Shown: piece by piece, positions 15,594 through 24,628 of the stretch | Layout: every line of letters starts with the position of its first letter | Numbering within the stretch: the stretch's first letter is position 1 | Virus record (IMG/VR): IMGVR_UViG_3300047333_000133 | Coordinates: 1-39,375 of that record | Strand: one strand, 5' to 3' | DNA length: 39,375 nt | From: a virus | Made by a program: the position numbers and the translations under genes | The notes under the pieces: model-generated | What the model was told of the DNA's origin: nothing | Databases searched by the model: none | Seen by the model: the letters and a program-made list of their open reading frames with translations, nothing else

Positions 15594-16357
15594 GTAGTCT
15601 TGCGATCGTAAAATACGATACAGCACTTAATATAATCAATCAAGTAGCTGGCGAAGTAGGGGTTCTGGAGCAAACCTCCGATCCTTATCAGTCTACTAAT
15701 CCAATCTGTCAACGCTTGTGTAATCTGATGAAGAGCACAGGTCAAATTCTGCTGGGTATGCATGAGTGGCAGGAGAAAGAAGTTGTTTACAACCTCACAA
15801 CTCAAATTGGTGATACGGGAGTTTATCCACTCCCCGCAGATTTTGATACGCTTACAGATCAAACCGGATGGCAAAAGTCATATTTTTGGCCCTTACGCGG
15901 CCCATACTCTGCTCAAATGTGGCAGAGAGTGGTTAATTATCCCACAACTGGTATATATGTTGCCTTTCGAATTCAGAATGACCAGTTGTGGCTCTGGCCA
16001 CAACCTCCACCAATCGGAATCAGTATCACCTTCGTCTACAAAACTCGTGGATGGGTTATCGACGCCATTACGCAAACATTGAAAGATCATGTAGACGTAG
16101 GTGCGGACACTGTAAAGTTTGATAGTTTGCTTATTAGCAGATTTCTTAAGCTGCGTTATCTGACCAGCATTGGGCATGACACTACCGCTGCTGAGGCAGA
16201 ATTTAAGCTAGTGTTCGACGCAAAATGTGCCGCCAGCGATGGTGCAGCGCCTGAACTTGAATTAGCACGTGATGCTCGTTTTCCCTTTATTACTGGCTTC
16301 AATTCTCCCGATACTGGTTTTGGAGGACAACCCCCGGCTGGTGGAAGCTATATGTAA
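15590..16357 (+). CDS. Head-completion / head-tail adaptor protein (P22 gp4-like role)
   Basis: A 255-aa protein starting at ATGA overlap and ending at TAATG overlap with the next gene. An N-terminal helical block (ALNIINQVAGEVG, CQRLCNLMKSTGQILL), then YPLPADFDTLTDQTGW and LRGPYSAQMWQRVV. These resemble phage proteins that sit under the portal and seal the head, the role filled by P22 gp4 and by T7 gp11. The middle beta part (FRIQNDQLWLWPQPP) is also characteristic. Its place before a gp10-like gene agrees. Confidence 0.7.
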   Translation: MSSLAIVKYDTALNIINQVAGEVGVLEQTSDPYQSTNPICQRLCNLMKSTGQILLGMHEWQEKEVVYNLTTQIGDTGVYPLPADFDTLTDQTGWQKSYFWPLRGPYSAQMWQRVVNYPTTGIYVAFRIQNDQLWLWPQPPPIGISITFVYKTRGWVIDAITQTLKDHVDVGADTVKFDSLLISRFLKLRYLTSIGHDTTAAEAEFKLVFDAKCAASDGAAPELELARDARFPFITGFNSPDTGFGGQPPAGGSYM

Positions 16358-17976
16358 TGGATCAAATTGCGCAATTTGAAACAATCCCAGCTCCAATGGC
16401 TGGGATTGATGCAGTTGTTGGCTTGATGGAAATGTCCCCCAATGAGGCACTCTACGCTTACAACTTAATAATGACGCAAAACGGTCCCACAGTTCGTCCT
16501 GGATGGCAGGAATGGGACACTAACGTAGCCGGATCAGGTGGTGTTAGAACAATTATACCCGTTCGTGGTGCAGGAACCGCAGGTTCACAAGACTATTTAT
16601 TCGCTTGTACAGCTAATGGTATCTACGATTGTACTTCCTCTACTTCAGCCCCGACTCAAATGGTGGTTTTCCCCAACCCAACTGGAAATGCGGGCTATTG
16701 TGAATTCGATTTTGCTACTAATCTTGCTGGCGATGTCATGTTGCTGGTATGTGATGAAGTTAACGGATATTGGACTTTCGATACCGCTAGCTATACTTGG
16801 ACTCAGGTTACACTTGGAACTGGAGCTAATCAAGTATCGGGTGTTGATCCCGCTACTTTTGTTTCAGTACGTGTATTCGGAGCATTTGTTTGGTTTGTTC
16901 AAGGCGGTACCGGTAATGGCTGGTACGGGCCAGTAGGAGGAGGAATTTATGGCGCGTTCACTCAATTTGCATACGGAAACAAATTTCCACACGGAGGAAA
17001 TCTTAATAACCTATACGTTTTCACGTATGGTTCTTCTTACGGTACTTACACTTATCTTGTTGCTATTGGTGATGCTGGTGATATTCTGGCCTACCAAGGA
17101 ATTAATCCTAGTTCCGCTAGCTCTTGGACATTGGCTGGTCAGTGGTACGTGGGAGATTTACCTGCGGGTAGGCGTTCTTGTAACAACTACGGCGGTGATC
17201 TTACTATCGTATGTTCATATGGCATACTCAAGCTATCCTCTCTTTTCACTCAAACGAATATTGACGACCCCACTGCACACCTTGATAGGAAAATTGCTCC
17301 TGCTCTTGCTGCTGATTTCGCCCTCTATAGTAGTAATCGTGGGTTCGGATTGGTACCTTGGCCATCGCAAAATTCACTCATCGTTACAGAACCAATCATT
17401 GCGGGTATCGCCAAAAAGCAGTTCTGCTATAATCTCGCAACTGGGGGATGGAGCGTTTTCAGCAACCTTGATTGGCAGTGTGCGGGGTACTGGCACGGTG
17501 CTCTATACGCCGGTACTTCCGACAATAGGGTCATCAAAATGTCGGGTAATTCCGATGCAGTGCTACTTGATGGAACCAATGCCCAACCAGTCACCTTTGG
17601 TTGCCTGGGATCATTTCAACAGGGTAAGTCTCCAGAAGTAACCAAGATTGTAGATTTGATAAAGCCTTACTTCTTAGGTACCGCCCCAATCGCCTATACG
17701 GCATTCGCACGTTTTGATTTTGATTTGACTGATTTAACACTTGGTACAGTACCCTACACGCCTATTCCAATCCTTGGTGGTTGGGATTCAGGCTTATGGG
17801 ATGCTGCGCTGTGGCAAGGTGGAAGTGCGGAACCTACTACTCCTCAAATTTCTATCTACGGGGCAGTAGGTATTGGGAAATGGGTGTCTATCGGCATCAT
17901 AGGGGCTACGCAGGGGCAGACAACCCTTGCGGGATATGGTGTATCCTTTAGACCTTGTACGGGGTTTTTCAATTGA
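16357..17976 (+). CDS. Packaged-DNA stabilisation protein (P22 gp10-like role)
   Basis: A 539-aa beta-rich protein directly after the gp4-like gene, as in P22, where gp10 extends the tail stem and keeps DNA inside. Seen features: an N-terminal DAVVGLMEMSPNEALYAYNL that matches the usual opening of such proteins (asking for gene products to list Asn-rich 'P..A....N' turns), many Gly/Trp/Tyr-rich beta repeats with blade-like spacing (YLFACTANGIYDC, MLLVCDEVNGYW), and a C-terminal beta domain. TTGA overlap with the next gene. Confidence 0.7.
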   Translation: MDQIAQFETIPAPMAGIDAVVGLMEMSPNEALYAYNLIMTQNGPTVRPGWQEWDTNVAGSGGVRTIIPVRGAGTAGSQDYLFACTANGIYDCTSSTSAPTQMVVFPNPTGNAGYCEFDFATNLAGDVMLLVCDEVNGYWTFDTASYTWTQVTLGTGANQVSGVDPATFVSVRVFGAFVWFVQGGTGNGWYGPVGGGIYGAFTQFAYGNKFPHGGNLNNLYVFTYGSSYGTYTYLVAIGDAGDILAYQGINPSSASSWTLAGQWYVGDLPAGRRSCNNYGGDLTIVCSYGILKLSSLFTQTNIDDPTAHLDRKIAPALAADFALYSSNRGFGLVPWPSQNSLIVTEPIIAGIAKKQFCYNLATGGWSVFSNLDWQCAGYWHGALYAGTSDNRVIKMSGNSDAVLLDGTNAQPVTFGCLGSFQQGKSPEVTKIVDLIKPYFLGTAPIAYTAFARFDFDLTDLTLGTVPYTPIPILGGWDSGLWDAALWQGGSAEPTTPQISIYGAVGIGKWVSIGIIGATQGQTTLAGYGVSFRPCTGFFN

Positions 17977-18515
17977 AATTTGGCCCGTTTAATGATTTTG
18001 ATCGAAAAGCCTTTTGTCGTTTGATAGACTATGTACCAAACGAAATGAAGGGCATAAAGGGAGTCATTGATGGCCGTGTAGTCGTTGCTATGGGGTTAGA
18101 TCATTGGACCGCTAATAGCGTACACACTCATATCTGGTGCGCTAGCCCTAAGTACATGACGAAAGCGTTTATCAAAGAATGCTTTACTTACCTCTTTGGT
18201 ACGTGTAACTTGGGCATTGTAATCGGGGTTACGCCATGCAATAATGAGCGCGCCCTCGAATTTAATCGCAGATTAGGGTTTGTTGAAGTCTACCGTTTAA
18301 AAGACGGACAAGCTCTTGGAACCGACACGGCCATCCAGGTAATACGACGTGAAGATTGTCGTTGGATACCTGAGGAAATTAAGTGTCGAAATCCACACCA
18401 GCAGCCCCAGATTACACCCAAGCTGCAGAGCAGCAGGGATATCAAACTCAAGCGCTCAATGCACAGCAAACAGCCAATAATCGTCCTGATGTCAACACGC
18501 CGTGGGGTACATTAA
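17973..18515 (+). CDS. GNAT-like acetyltransferase-fold virion protein
   Basis: A 180-aa protein. The TTG at 17973 overlaps the previous TGA and is the best start; the frame is open further upstream but overlaps coding sequence. The middle reads like a GNAT fold: VIDGRVVVAMGLDHW, THIWCASPKYMTKAFIKECF, IGVTPCNNERALEFNRRLGFVEVYRLKDG. The last stretch is the classic strand-helix 'N..a...y.rlGF'. Similar proteins occur near ejection genes in T7-like phages, where the enzymatic role is unproven. The canonical acetyl-CoA loop (Q/RxxGxG/A) is not evident, so catalysis is doubtful. The last 44 residues overlap the next gene out of frame by 133 bp. Confidence 0.6.
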   Translation: MKFGPFNDFDRKAFCRLIDYVPNEMKGIKGVIDGRVVVAMGLDHWTANSVHTHIWCASPKYMTKAFIKECFTYLFGTCNLGIVIGVTPCNNERALEFNRRLGFVEVYRLKDGQALGTDTAIQVIRREDCRWIPEEIKCRNPHQQPQITPKLQSSRDIKLKRSMHSKQPIIVLMSTRRGVH

Positions 18516-19360
18516 CCTATACCGACACTCCTGGTGGTATAGACCCAGCTACGGGTACGGAAGTTGATCAATGGAATGAAAATGTAAGTCTTTCCCCTGC
18601 TGAGCAAGCTGCGGTCAATTCCCAGCAAGCTATTCAGCAGGGAACCAGTGGTATAGCTCAAAACCTGCTTAATCAAGTAGGTACTCAAATTCAGCAGCCC
18701 AATACGGCAGCCCCTCAAGAGAGTCAACTTACTGGGGCAGGGCAGGGCATTGATTATAACCCGCAGGCTGAGGATATGCAGGCCCAGAATGCGGTATGGA
18801 ATCAATTTGAAAATCTTGAGGAACCACTACAGCAGCAGCAAACTCAGGGAGAACAGGCGCAGCTAGCTGCTCAGGGATTAAAGCCAGGTGACGCCGCCTA
18901 TAATACGGCGATGCAAAATCTCAGCAATACCCAGAGCACCCAGACTCAGAATGCTCAAGACCAGGCCGTGCTCGCAGGCGAGCAGGAAGGCAGTACACTG
19001 TTCAACGAGGGTAATGCTGCTCAAGCGCAAGGGTTTGGCCAAGATACCACGCAGACTGGATACAATAATTCTTTGATTGGTAGCAATATTCAGAATCAGC
19101 AAGCTGAAACTGGGTTAAATCAAGAGCAGGCTGGCTACGACCTTAATCTTATGAATGCTGCTTTGAATGGCCAGCAAGTCGGCATGCCTAGCTTCCCTGG
19201 TACGACTTCTTCGGGCAGCGGTCAAGCTGCAAACTTACTGAATGCTGCTGAAAATCAAGGTCAAGCAGACCTTAACTCTTACAACGCATCAGCGAGTAAC
19301 ACGAATTCTGAAATAGGAGCCGGAGTGGGTATTCTCGCTGCAGCAGCATCGGCATACTGA
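18383..19360 (+). CDS. Putative internal virion / DNA ejection protein
   Basis: A 325-aa protein, extremely rich in Gln, Asn, Ala and Gly, starting at GTG with TGAGGA upstream. The opening (PAAPDYTQAAEQQGYQTQAL, NRPDVNTPWGTLTYT, VSLSPAEQAAVNSQQAIQQG) is the pattern of a family found among the ejection genes of short-tailed phages. Residues 120-300 are long amphipathic helices with a Gly/Ala-rich end (IGAGVGILAAAASAY) that could insert into a membrane. It probably leaves the virion with the DNA and helps form the conduit across the envelope. The GNAT-like gene overlaps its first 133 bp. Confidence 0.6.
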   Translation: MSKSTPAAPDYTQAAEQQGYQTQALNAQQTANNRPDVNTPWGTLTYTDTPGGIDPATGTEVDQWNENVSLSPAEQAAVNSQQAIQQGTSGIAQNLLNQVGTQIQQPNTAAPQESQLTGAGQGIDYNPQAEDMQAQNAVWNQFENLEEPLQQQQTQGEQAQLAAQGLKPGDAAYNTAMQNLSNTQSTQTQNAQDQAVLAGEQEGSTLFNEGNAAQAQGFGQDTTQTGYNNSLIGSNIQNQQAETGLNQEQAGYDLNLMNAALNGQQVGMPSFPGTTSSGSGQAANLLNAAENQGQADLNSYNASASNTNSEIGAGVGILAAAASAY

Positions 19361-19887
19361 TGACGAGATCATTTTTCATGGCTAATCTTTGCTTTCTGCA
19401 TGGCACCATGCAGGCTAGTGAGCAATTGCTTAAGCTTGCTATCCTGATTAAAAATCCTTTGACTGCCTACTACGAGCAGCATCTTAAAGAAGAAACTGGT
19501 CACATGGAATTGCTCAAAAAAGACATAGAGACGATGGGCATTAAAGAAATCGTAAAATTCCGTGTAGCTGCTGAAATGGTAGGCGCTCAGTATTACTACA
19601 TTTTTCACGAAGGTACCTTCATGCTATTGGGCTTCATGCTGGCTATGGAAAGCAGCCCTATGAGTTTAGAGCAGGTTGATGACTTAGAGAATAAGTATGG
19701 TCCGCTACCGTGTTTACGACATCATTCAATACATGATGTTGATCATAAGGAAGATTTGCAGCGTATGATGGCTACGTTACCTGCTAGGAATTACGCGCGA
19801 GCGATTACTAACTACAACGAGACTCGATTGGATTTTATACAGCGGGCGATACCCGCCATGCAAGCAGCCGAGAGGTATTTCATATGA
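19360..19887 (+). CDS. Heme-oxygenase-like diiron protein (HDO type)
   Basis: A 175-aa all-helical protein inside the ejection-gene block. HLKEETGHMELLKKD (Glu44, Glu45, His48), a second long helix pair with a buried Glu (FMLAMES, Glu97), and HHSIHDVDHKEDL (His122, His125, Asp126, Asp128, His129) give the ligand order E..ExxH / E / H..D..H. This is expected of heme-oxygenase-like diiron oxidases and oxygenases (iron-containing redox enzyme group, relatives of UndA and CADD). Length is shorter than the common 200-250. Start ATG overlaps the previous TGA by one base; an in-frame ATG at 19378 is an alternative. Coupled to the next gene by ATGA. What it does in a phage is unknown: oxygen-dependent chemistry, metal storage, or a retained scaffold. 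Confidence 0.6.
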   Translation: MTRSFFMANLCFLHGTMQASEQLLKLAILIKNPLTAYYEQHLKEETGHMELLKKDIETMGIKEIVKFRVAAEMVGAQYYYIFHEGTFMLLGFMLAMESSPMSLEQVDDLENKYGPLPCLRHHSIHDVDHKEDLQRMMATLPARNYARAITNYNETRLDFIQRAIPAMQAAERYFI

Positions 19888-20309
19888 TGAATGGTGGACA
19901 GCCAATAGACCCAGGTCTTATCCAGGCGCTCCAGTCTGTTGGTTCCAACCAGCAAGATCAGCAGCGCCTAGCACTTCAATCGCAAATGGCAAACCAGATG
20001 CGACAGGGTGCTCCACCATCTAATGAAATGGCGGGTAAAGTCGTAGTGAAGCAAAGCCCTCTGGCGTATATAAATTCGGGTTTGCGGGATTATTTGAGTG
20101 ATAAAAAGCAGCAAGATGTTATGCAGCAAATGAGTGCGCAAGCTCAGCAACTTCGGGATGTTAAGGGCAAGTTCCTCACTGCCCTACAAGCTCAACAAAA
20201 TCCTGAGCAAGTACACCCTGACTCTCAGGCAGCTATGGCGTCCATGCCGCAGTCACAAACGGATGATAACATGGCTGGTGGAAATTATGGGGGTAGTGGA
20301 GATCTGTAA
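19884..20309 (+). CDS. Gln-rich hypothetical protein, probable ejection module
   Basis: A 141-aa protein of Gln, Met, Ala, Ser and Asp-rich composition (LIQALQSVGSNQQDQQRLAL, then MQQMSAQAQQLRDVKGKFL). Two predicted helices flank a short Pro-rich linker, with a disordered acidic tail. No known domain is recognised. Start overlaps the upstream stop (ATGATG), and its stop overlaps the next ATG (TAATG). Composition and position match small internal proteins ejected with DNA. Confidence 0.6.
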   Translation: MMNGGQPIDPGLIQALQSVGSNQQDQQRLALQSQMANQMRQGAPPSNEMAGKVVVKQSPLAYINSGLRDYLSDKKQQDVMQQMSAQAQQLRDVKGKFLTALQAQQNPEQVHPDSQAAMASMPQSQTDDNMAGGNYGGSGDL

Positions 20310-21445
20310 TGGATCAGTTTGATGCAATGATTGCGGGCGCGCCTACGGATCAAGAGCATCAGCAAGCTCTTGCTCAAGCTTTGCGTCGCCAAAATATCCT
20401 TGGTCAGATGGCTAGTGTTACCGGGGGCGATTTCGCCCCAATTGGTAAAGAACTTCAACAATCTGCGCAAACTAGCGCGGAGCATATTGCTGCCGAACGT
20501 GACCGACAAAATGCTCTGCAGCAGCAGCAATTGTATCATCAACAAGAGATGGACCAACAAAATCGGTTTCATCAAGATACCGTACAACATCAGAACTCTG
20601 AATTGTCACAACAGCGCGCTATCGCAAATATGACAGATGCTCGTGACCGGGCGGCTACAGCGTCAAATGATGCATTACGTCGTGATTTAATGGCAGAACG
20701 AGGTCAGCAGCAACAAGAATTGGAGGCGCAGAAGGCTGCAGACAGAGCTGAAGCTCAAGCTCACGGTGGTAAGCCAATACCCGATGGGGAATTTCAAAAG
20801 CTTAGCTCTTTTCGTGATGCATTAGATTCAGTCACCCAAGCTAAAAATAGCTTCCAACCGCAATTTTCTGGTTCCGGTATGCTCACTTCACGACCGTTAG
20901 AGAATGCTATTGCTTCTAACCTACCTGGCCTAGCTAGTCAGAATATGAAGGATGCTAACAACTGGTGGCAGATGTATGGACGTGGATTTACTTTGGATGA
21001 AATGCACAATAAGTTCGGTGCTCGTATTAGCCCTACCGAACAGGCTATGTTCGAAAAAGTTCATATCAATCCGAATATGGATGGTAAGCAGATTGCTCAG
21101 AATTTAGATCAGATAGGCACCTTATCTGCTCGCAAGCTTGCTGAACGGTTAAATTCCCTTGAAGCTGCGGGATTTAATAAAGATCAAATAAATGAATTCA
21201 GAAAAAGCTTGCCCGGAGATCCTCAAGGACAACCCGGATCTCCGCCACAGCCCGGAGATAAATGGATTGAGCAAGCCAAACAAATACGACAAGGATCTGG
21301 ACAACCAGCCCCAGCAGCGTCTTCTCAACCGGTTGCGCCGCAGCAAGCGTCTCCTCAGCCGCAGCAGCCGACAAATTTCCCATTGACTAATGGAAACCTC
21401 CCCTACGTACCCGCTACGAGTATGCTGCAAGGTATTGGTCAATGA
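20309..21445 (+). CDS. Gln-rich internal virion protein
   Basis: A 378-aa protein. Residues 1-160 are a charged Gln-rich coiled coil (AAERDRQNALQQQQLYHQQE, AERGQQQQELEAQKAADRAE). Residues 165-290 are a more folded helical domain (NWWQMYGRGFTLDEMHNKFG, FEKVHINPNMDGKQIAQNLD). The tail is Pro/Gln-rich. The mix is typical of P22 gp20- or gp16-like ejection proteins, which enter the cell with DNA; sequence identity to those cannot be claimed. Linked by TAATG and ATGA overlaps on each side. Confidence 0.6.
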   Translation: MDQFDAMIAGAPTDQEHQQALAQALRRQNILGQMASVTGGDFAPIGKELQQSAQTSAEHIAAERDRQNALQQQQLYHQQEMDQQNRFHQDTVQHQNSELSQQRAIANMTDARDRAATASNDALRRDLMAERGQQQQELEAQKAADRAEAQAHGGKPIPDGEFQKLSSFRDALDSVTQAKNSFQPQFSGSGMLTSRPLENAIASNLPGLASQNMKDANNWWQMYGRGFTLDEMHNKFGARISPTEQAMFEKVHINPNMDGKQIAQNLDQIGTLSARKLAERLNSLEAAGFNKDQINEFRKSLPGDPQGQPGSPPQPGDKWIEQAKQIRQGSGQPAPAASSQPVAPQQASPQPQQPTNFPLTNGNLPYVPATSMLQGIGQ

Positions 21446-23340
21446 GTTTGTTTCCTGAAGCTATGGCGGGGACGATGGATAGTGGCCCGGGAACCTTCGC
21501 TGGTTCTCCATCCCCCCAGACGGGGGTTCCCGCCGCACCATCGTCCTCCGCCTCCCAAAGTCCTGGCCCGCCTGTAGGGGAGGAAGATGCTGTACTCCAG
21601 CATGCCTACGGACTCGCAGCTAAGGCTGGTGATACGGCAGCCATGCATGATATTCATGGTAGGCTTCTTAACTACTATCAGAGCCAAACGGCTAAGGTCG
21701 CCCAAAATGACCAAGAGAATATGGGTTTCTGGTCTAATCTCCGACAAGGTGTCGGTCGCGGTTTGGAGCGTGTGGTCAAAGGTGCTGGAAATGATGTGGG
21801 ATTGGTGTCCGATAAAGACCTTAAAGATAGCGATGAATTGGACAAAAACCTACTTTCAACGACTGGTGGAGCTACTGGCGATGTAGTGGGCCAGGTGGCC
21901 GCTACGCTGCCCCTTAGCCTTGCTGGGGGAGGCGCTGTAGGAGCCGCTGGGAAGGCTCTCCCTGCCCTTGGCAGGGGCTTGGGCGGCTTGGCTACCCGTG
22001 CGGCTGTAGCAGGCGGGGAGGGCGCGGTAGGGGCGCAATTAGGTGGAGGGGATACTAGTGAAGGTGCCGAAGCGGGTGCTGGTCTTAGCGTTCTTGGCTC
22101 TACTGGTGGTAAGCTGGTTCGGGGTTTGGTGGATAAGTCAGATGATTATAAGCAGCTTCAAAAGTTAGCTGATGATCCTGATTTATTCATTCCAATAAGT
22201 CAAGGAGGAAAAGGTGTTGCCAAGGGTATTTATCAGCATATGCTGCCTTATGCCCTTGGGGTTGAGCAACAACTTGATAGCCAAGCTGGGAAGGCTAGCA
22301 AAGAACTTGAAGGTGTTGCGGCCGCGAAAGGCATGCCTTATCAGGTAGATTCTACTGGTAAGGGCGAGATGGTGCCACCTAAGATGGGTGGCACCATGCA
22401 GCAGACCGCCGCTAACATTAAAGATCAATATGACCAGGCTTACCAGAATACAGTTAAATCCTACGCATTTAATCTACCTGATGAGGTCACTAGTAAGAAG
22501 GGTAAACCTATATCAGGTGTGATTGCTGGCGTTAGAGATAATCTTTCAGGTACTGGCTTGCCGAAAGCTCATGTCGATGCTATTGCAGGATTAGTAGATC
22601 AAACTTTAGATGAATACTCCCAGAAAGGAGTCATTACTGGTGAAAATCTTCTACGTGCGAAACAAGCTGCGAAACAAGCTCTGGGTGGTCTCCGGTCACC
22701 TGCGACCGGCGCGAATATTGCTACCCCTGATATTACCCAAAAAGCCCTAGGTACCTTTGACGATATAGTGCAAGACGCTATTGATGAGCATAAAGGCGTA
22801 GCTGCAATGCCGCCAAAACAAGCAAAAGCGCAAGGTTATTCCTATAAAGATCAAGAGTCTGCTCGAGTTACCGCAAATGACCTTGAAAATTTCCAGCGCC
22901 TTGGACCTGCACAGGAAGAAGGTAGTGCGGTGGTACGGACTGCTAATGCAAATAAGCCTAATCGCGGAGAATTAAAGTGGGCTAAACTCGCCAATGAAGC
23001 TCCTGATGGTTCGCAATTACAAGATCTCGGACAAACTGCGCATTCGGTGCTAGAAAATGAGTCACCGGGTAGTGTCAACCCGGCTGGACGCCATGCGCTA
23101 CACACTGCCGAAGGAATTACTTCGGGCGCAGCCTTGACAGGTGCGGCTCTCGGACATACCGTGGGCATACCTCTGATTGCTGGAGCGAATTTGGCGGCTA
23201 CTAAAACCGCACAGAAAGGACTATATGGGGATTTAGGTGTTCAACGTGCTTTAGCCGATGCTATGCGTAGTAACCCACGGGCTACCAGACTCACTGGAGC
23301 TTTAATGCGTCAAGGAGTCAGTGACAATGCCTCGCGATAG
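21442..23340 (+). CDS. Large internal virion / DNA transfer protein
   Basis: The largest ejection-type protein, 632 aa. The N-terminus (1-50) is a Pro/Ser/Gly-rich disordered segment. Residues 100-120 hold an amphipathic helix (LRQGVGRGLERVVKGAGND). Residues 150-235 are an unusually Gly/Ala-rich hydrophobic block (LPLSLAGGGAVGAAGKALPA, GAEAGAGLSVLGSTGGKL) likely to insert in membrane. The rest is helical with conserved-looking segments (QYDQAYQNTVKSYAF, VTANDLENFQRLG), and the end has another Ala/Gly helix. Such proteins form part of the channel for DNA entry. It overlaps the tail fibre gene by 14 bp. Confidence 0.6.
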   Translation: MSLFPEAMAGTMDSGPGTFAGSPSPQTGVPAAPSSSASQSPGPPVGEEDAVLQHAYGLAAKAGDTAAMHDIHGRLLNYYQSQTAKVAQNDQENMGFWSNLRQGVGRGLERVVKGAGNDVGLVSDKDLKDSDELDKNLLSTTGGATGDVVGQVAATLPLSLAGGGAVGAAGKALPALGRGLGGLATRAAVAGGEGAVGAQLGGGDTSEGAEAGAGLSVLGSTGGKLVRGLVDKSDDYKQLQKLADDPDLFIPISQGGKGVAKGIYQHMLPYALGVEQQLDSQAGKASKELEGVAAAKGMPYQVDSTGKGEMVPPKMGGTMQQTAANIKDQYDQAYQNTVKSYAFNLPDEVTSKKGKPISGVIAGVRDNLSGTGLPKAHVDAIAGLVDQTLDEYSQKGVITGENLLRAKQAAKQALGGLRSPATGANIATPDITQKALGTFDDIVQDAIDEHKGVAAMPPKQAKAQGYSYKDQESARVTANDLENFQRLGPAQEEGSAVVRTANANKPNRGELKWAKLANEAPDGSQLQDLGQTAHSVLENESPGSVNPAGRHALHTAEGITSGAALTGAALGHTVGIPLIAGANLAATKTAQKGLYGDLGVQRALADAMRSNPRATRLTGALMRQGVSDNASR

Positions 23341-24628
23341 TAGCGGCAATTATACCCTCCCAGCGGGTAATCCAGTAATCACAGGAACCGCTGTAGCTTC
23401 CTCGTGGGCTAATACCACGTTGAATGATATTGCAGCCGTTCTGACCGCTAGCCTTGACAGGAACGGTAATGGTTCCATGCTCACGGTGCTTAAGCTGGAG
23501 GATGGCACCCAAACGGCACCTGGAATAGCGTTTGGATCTGAGCCTACGCTTGGGCTATATCGTGATGGTGCTGGCGTGCTTGGCATTGCCCAAGGGGGAC
23601 AGACACTTGTCACTATTCAGAGCACGGCAGCTAGTTTCAATGTACCACTTCTAGCTGGTGATGATCAATATAATCTCTTTATTCAATCAGCAACCATACC
23701 AAAAGTCATCCATTGGGCTACCGGAAATGCAGCGAATACTGGGAAGTGGCAGACAGAAGTTTATGGATTACAGTGGGCGATTGGAGCAGTAAACGATGCA
23801 GTTACGCTAAATTCAAACGTCTTACAAGCTACCCGAACTGCTGGAACTTATACTGTCGCGACTATAGACTATGGTGACGTCAATGTAGGTTCGCAGCACA
23901 ATATTCACGGCAACACTACGATAACTGCAGATTTGACTGTTCAAGGTGGAGGACTATATTTAGGTACCAGCGGCTATGGAATTCTTAGTCTCCAAGGAGC
24001 TATTGCTAATGCTGTGAATGTCTTGCCAGTAGGTGGCGGAGGCGTGGCGCAGAGTGCTATTGAATATGGATCTGATAACAACCTGTACATTTTCGCTCCA
24101 ATTACCGGGACGCCTACTGGTGGAAATATCAGTCTGGTATACGGTCATGGTGGAATTTCTCACACTGGGTTGACGCTTGCAAACGATGGCACCGTAACTA
24201 TTAATTCACCTCAAAGCAGTGCTTACGGATTACTTGTTTTTGGTCCTGGTAATCTACACAGCACCATCATTTCTGATTATGCCAATACGCAATACAATGC
24301 TGGCTATTTAGAATCTCCGATAATTAACGTTAATTTAGCTTATGCTATTGCATGGCCTGATTCAGGTAAGACGTTACTTTGCTCTTCTGCTGGCGGGTAC
24401 ACTGTCACAATCCCAGCGGCTGTAAATATCAATTTCCCAATAGGTACAATGTTTCGGGTGTTGAATAATTCTGTAGCTAATATCAGTATCGCCATTGCAG
24501 GAACTGACACGCTTTTCTGGGTTCCTAACAACGCTACGGGCACAAGAACTCTTGCTCCACTAGGTGCTGCGACAATACAAAAAGTCGGAACTTATACGTG
24601 GTGGATTAATGGATTCAGTTTATCATGA
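23327..24628 (+). CDS. Tail fibre protein
   Basis: A 433-aa protein. The ATG at 23327 is chosen over the GTG at 23321 because AAGGAG (23312-23317) lies 9 bases before it. The opening MPRDSSGNYTLPAGNPVITG, then SSWANTTLNDIAAVLT, is the well-known attachment segment of many phage tail fibres. Next comes a repeat-rich shaft (GIAFGSEPTLGLYRDGAGVL, then ...GNTTITADLTVQGGGLYLG). The C-terminus (TLLCSSAGGYTVTIPAA, INFPIGTMFRVLNNS) resembles fibre head domains. It should bind to the tail by its N-terminus and contact the host by its C-terminus, probably with the Gly-rich protein encoded next. Confidence 0.8.
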   Translation: MPRDSSGNYTLPAGNPVITGTAVASSWANTTLNDIAAVLTASLDRNGNGSMLTVLKLEDGTQTAPGIAFGSEPTLGLYRDGAGVLGIAQGGQTLVTIQSTAASFNVPLLAGDDQYNLFIQSATIPKVIHWATGNAANTGKWQTEVYGLQWAIGAVNDAVTLNSNVLQATRTAGTYTVATIDYGDVNVGSQHNIHGNTTITADLTVQGGGLYLGTSGYGILSLQGAIANAVNVLPVGGGGVAQSAIEYGSDNNLYIFAPITGTPTGGNISLVYGHGGISHTGLTLANDGTVTINSPQSSAYGLLVFGPGNLHSTIISDYANTQYNAGYLESPIINVNLAYAIAWPDSGKTLLCSSAGGYTVTIPAAVNINFPIGTMFRVLNNSVANISIAIAGTDTLFWVPNNATGTRTLAPLGAATIQKVGTYTWWINGFSLS

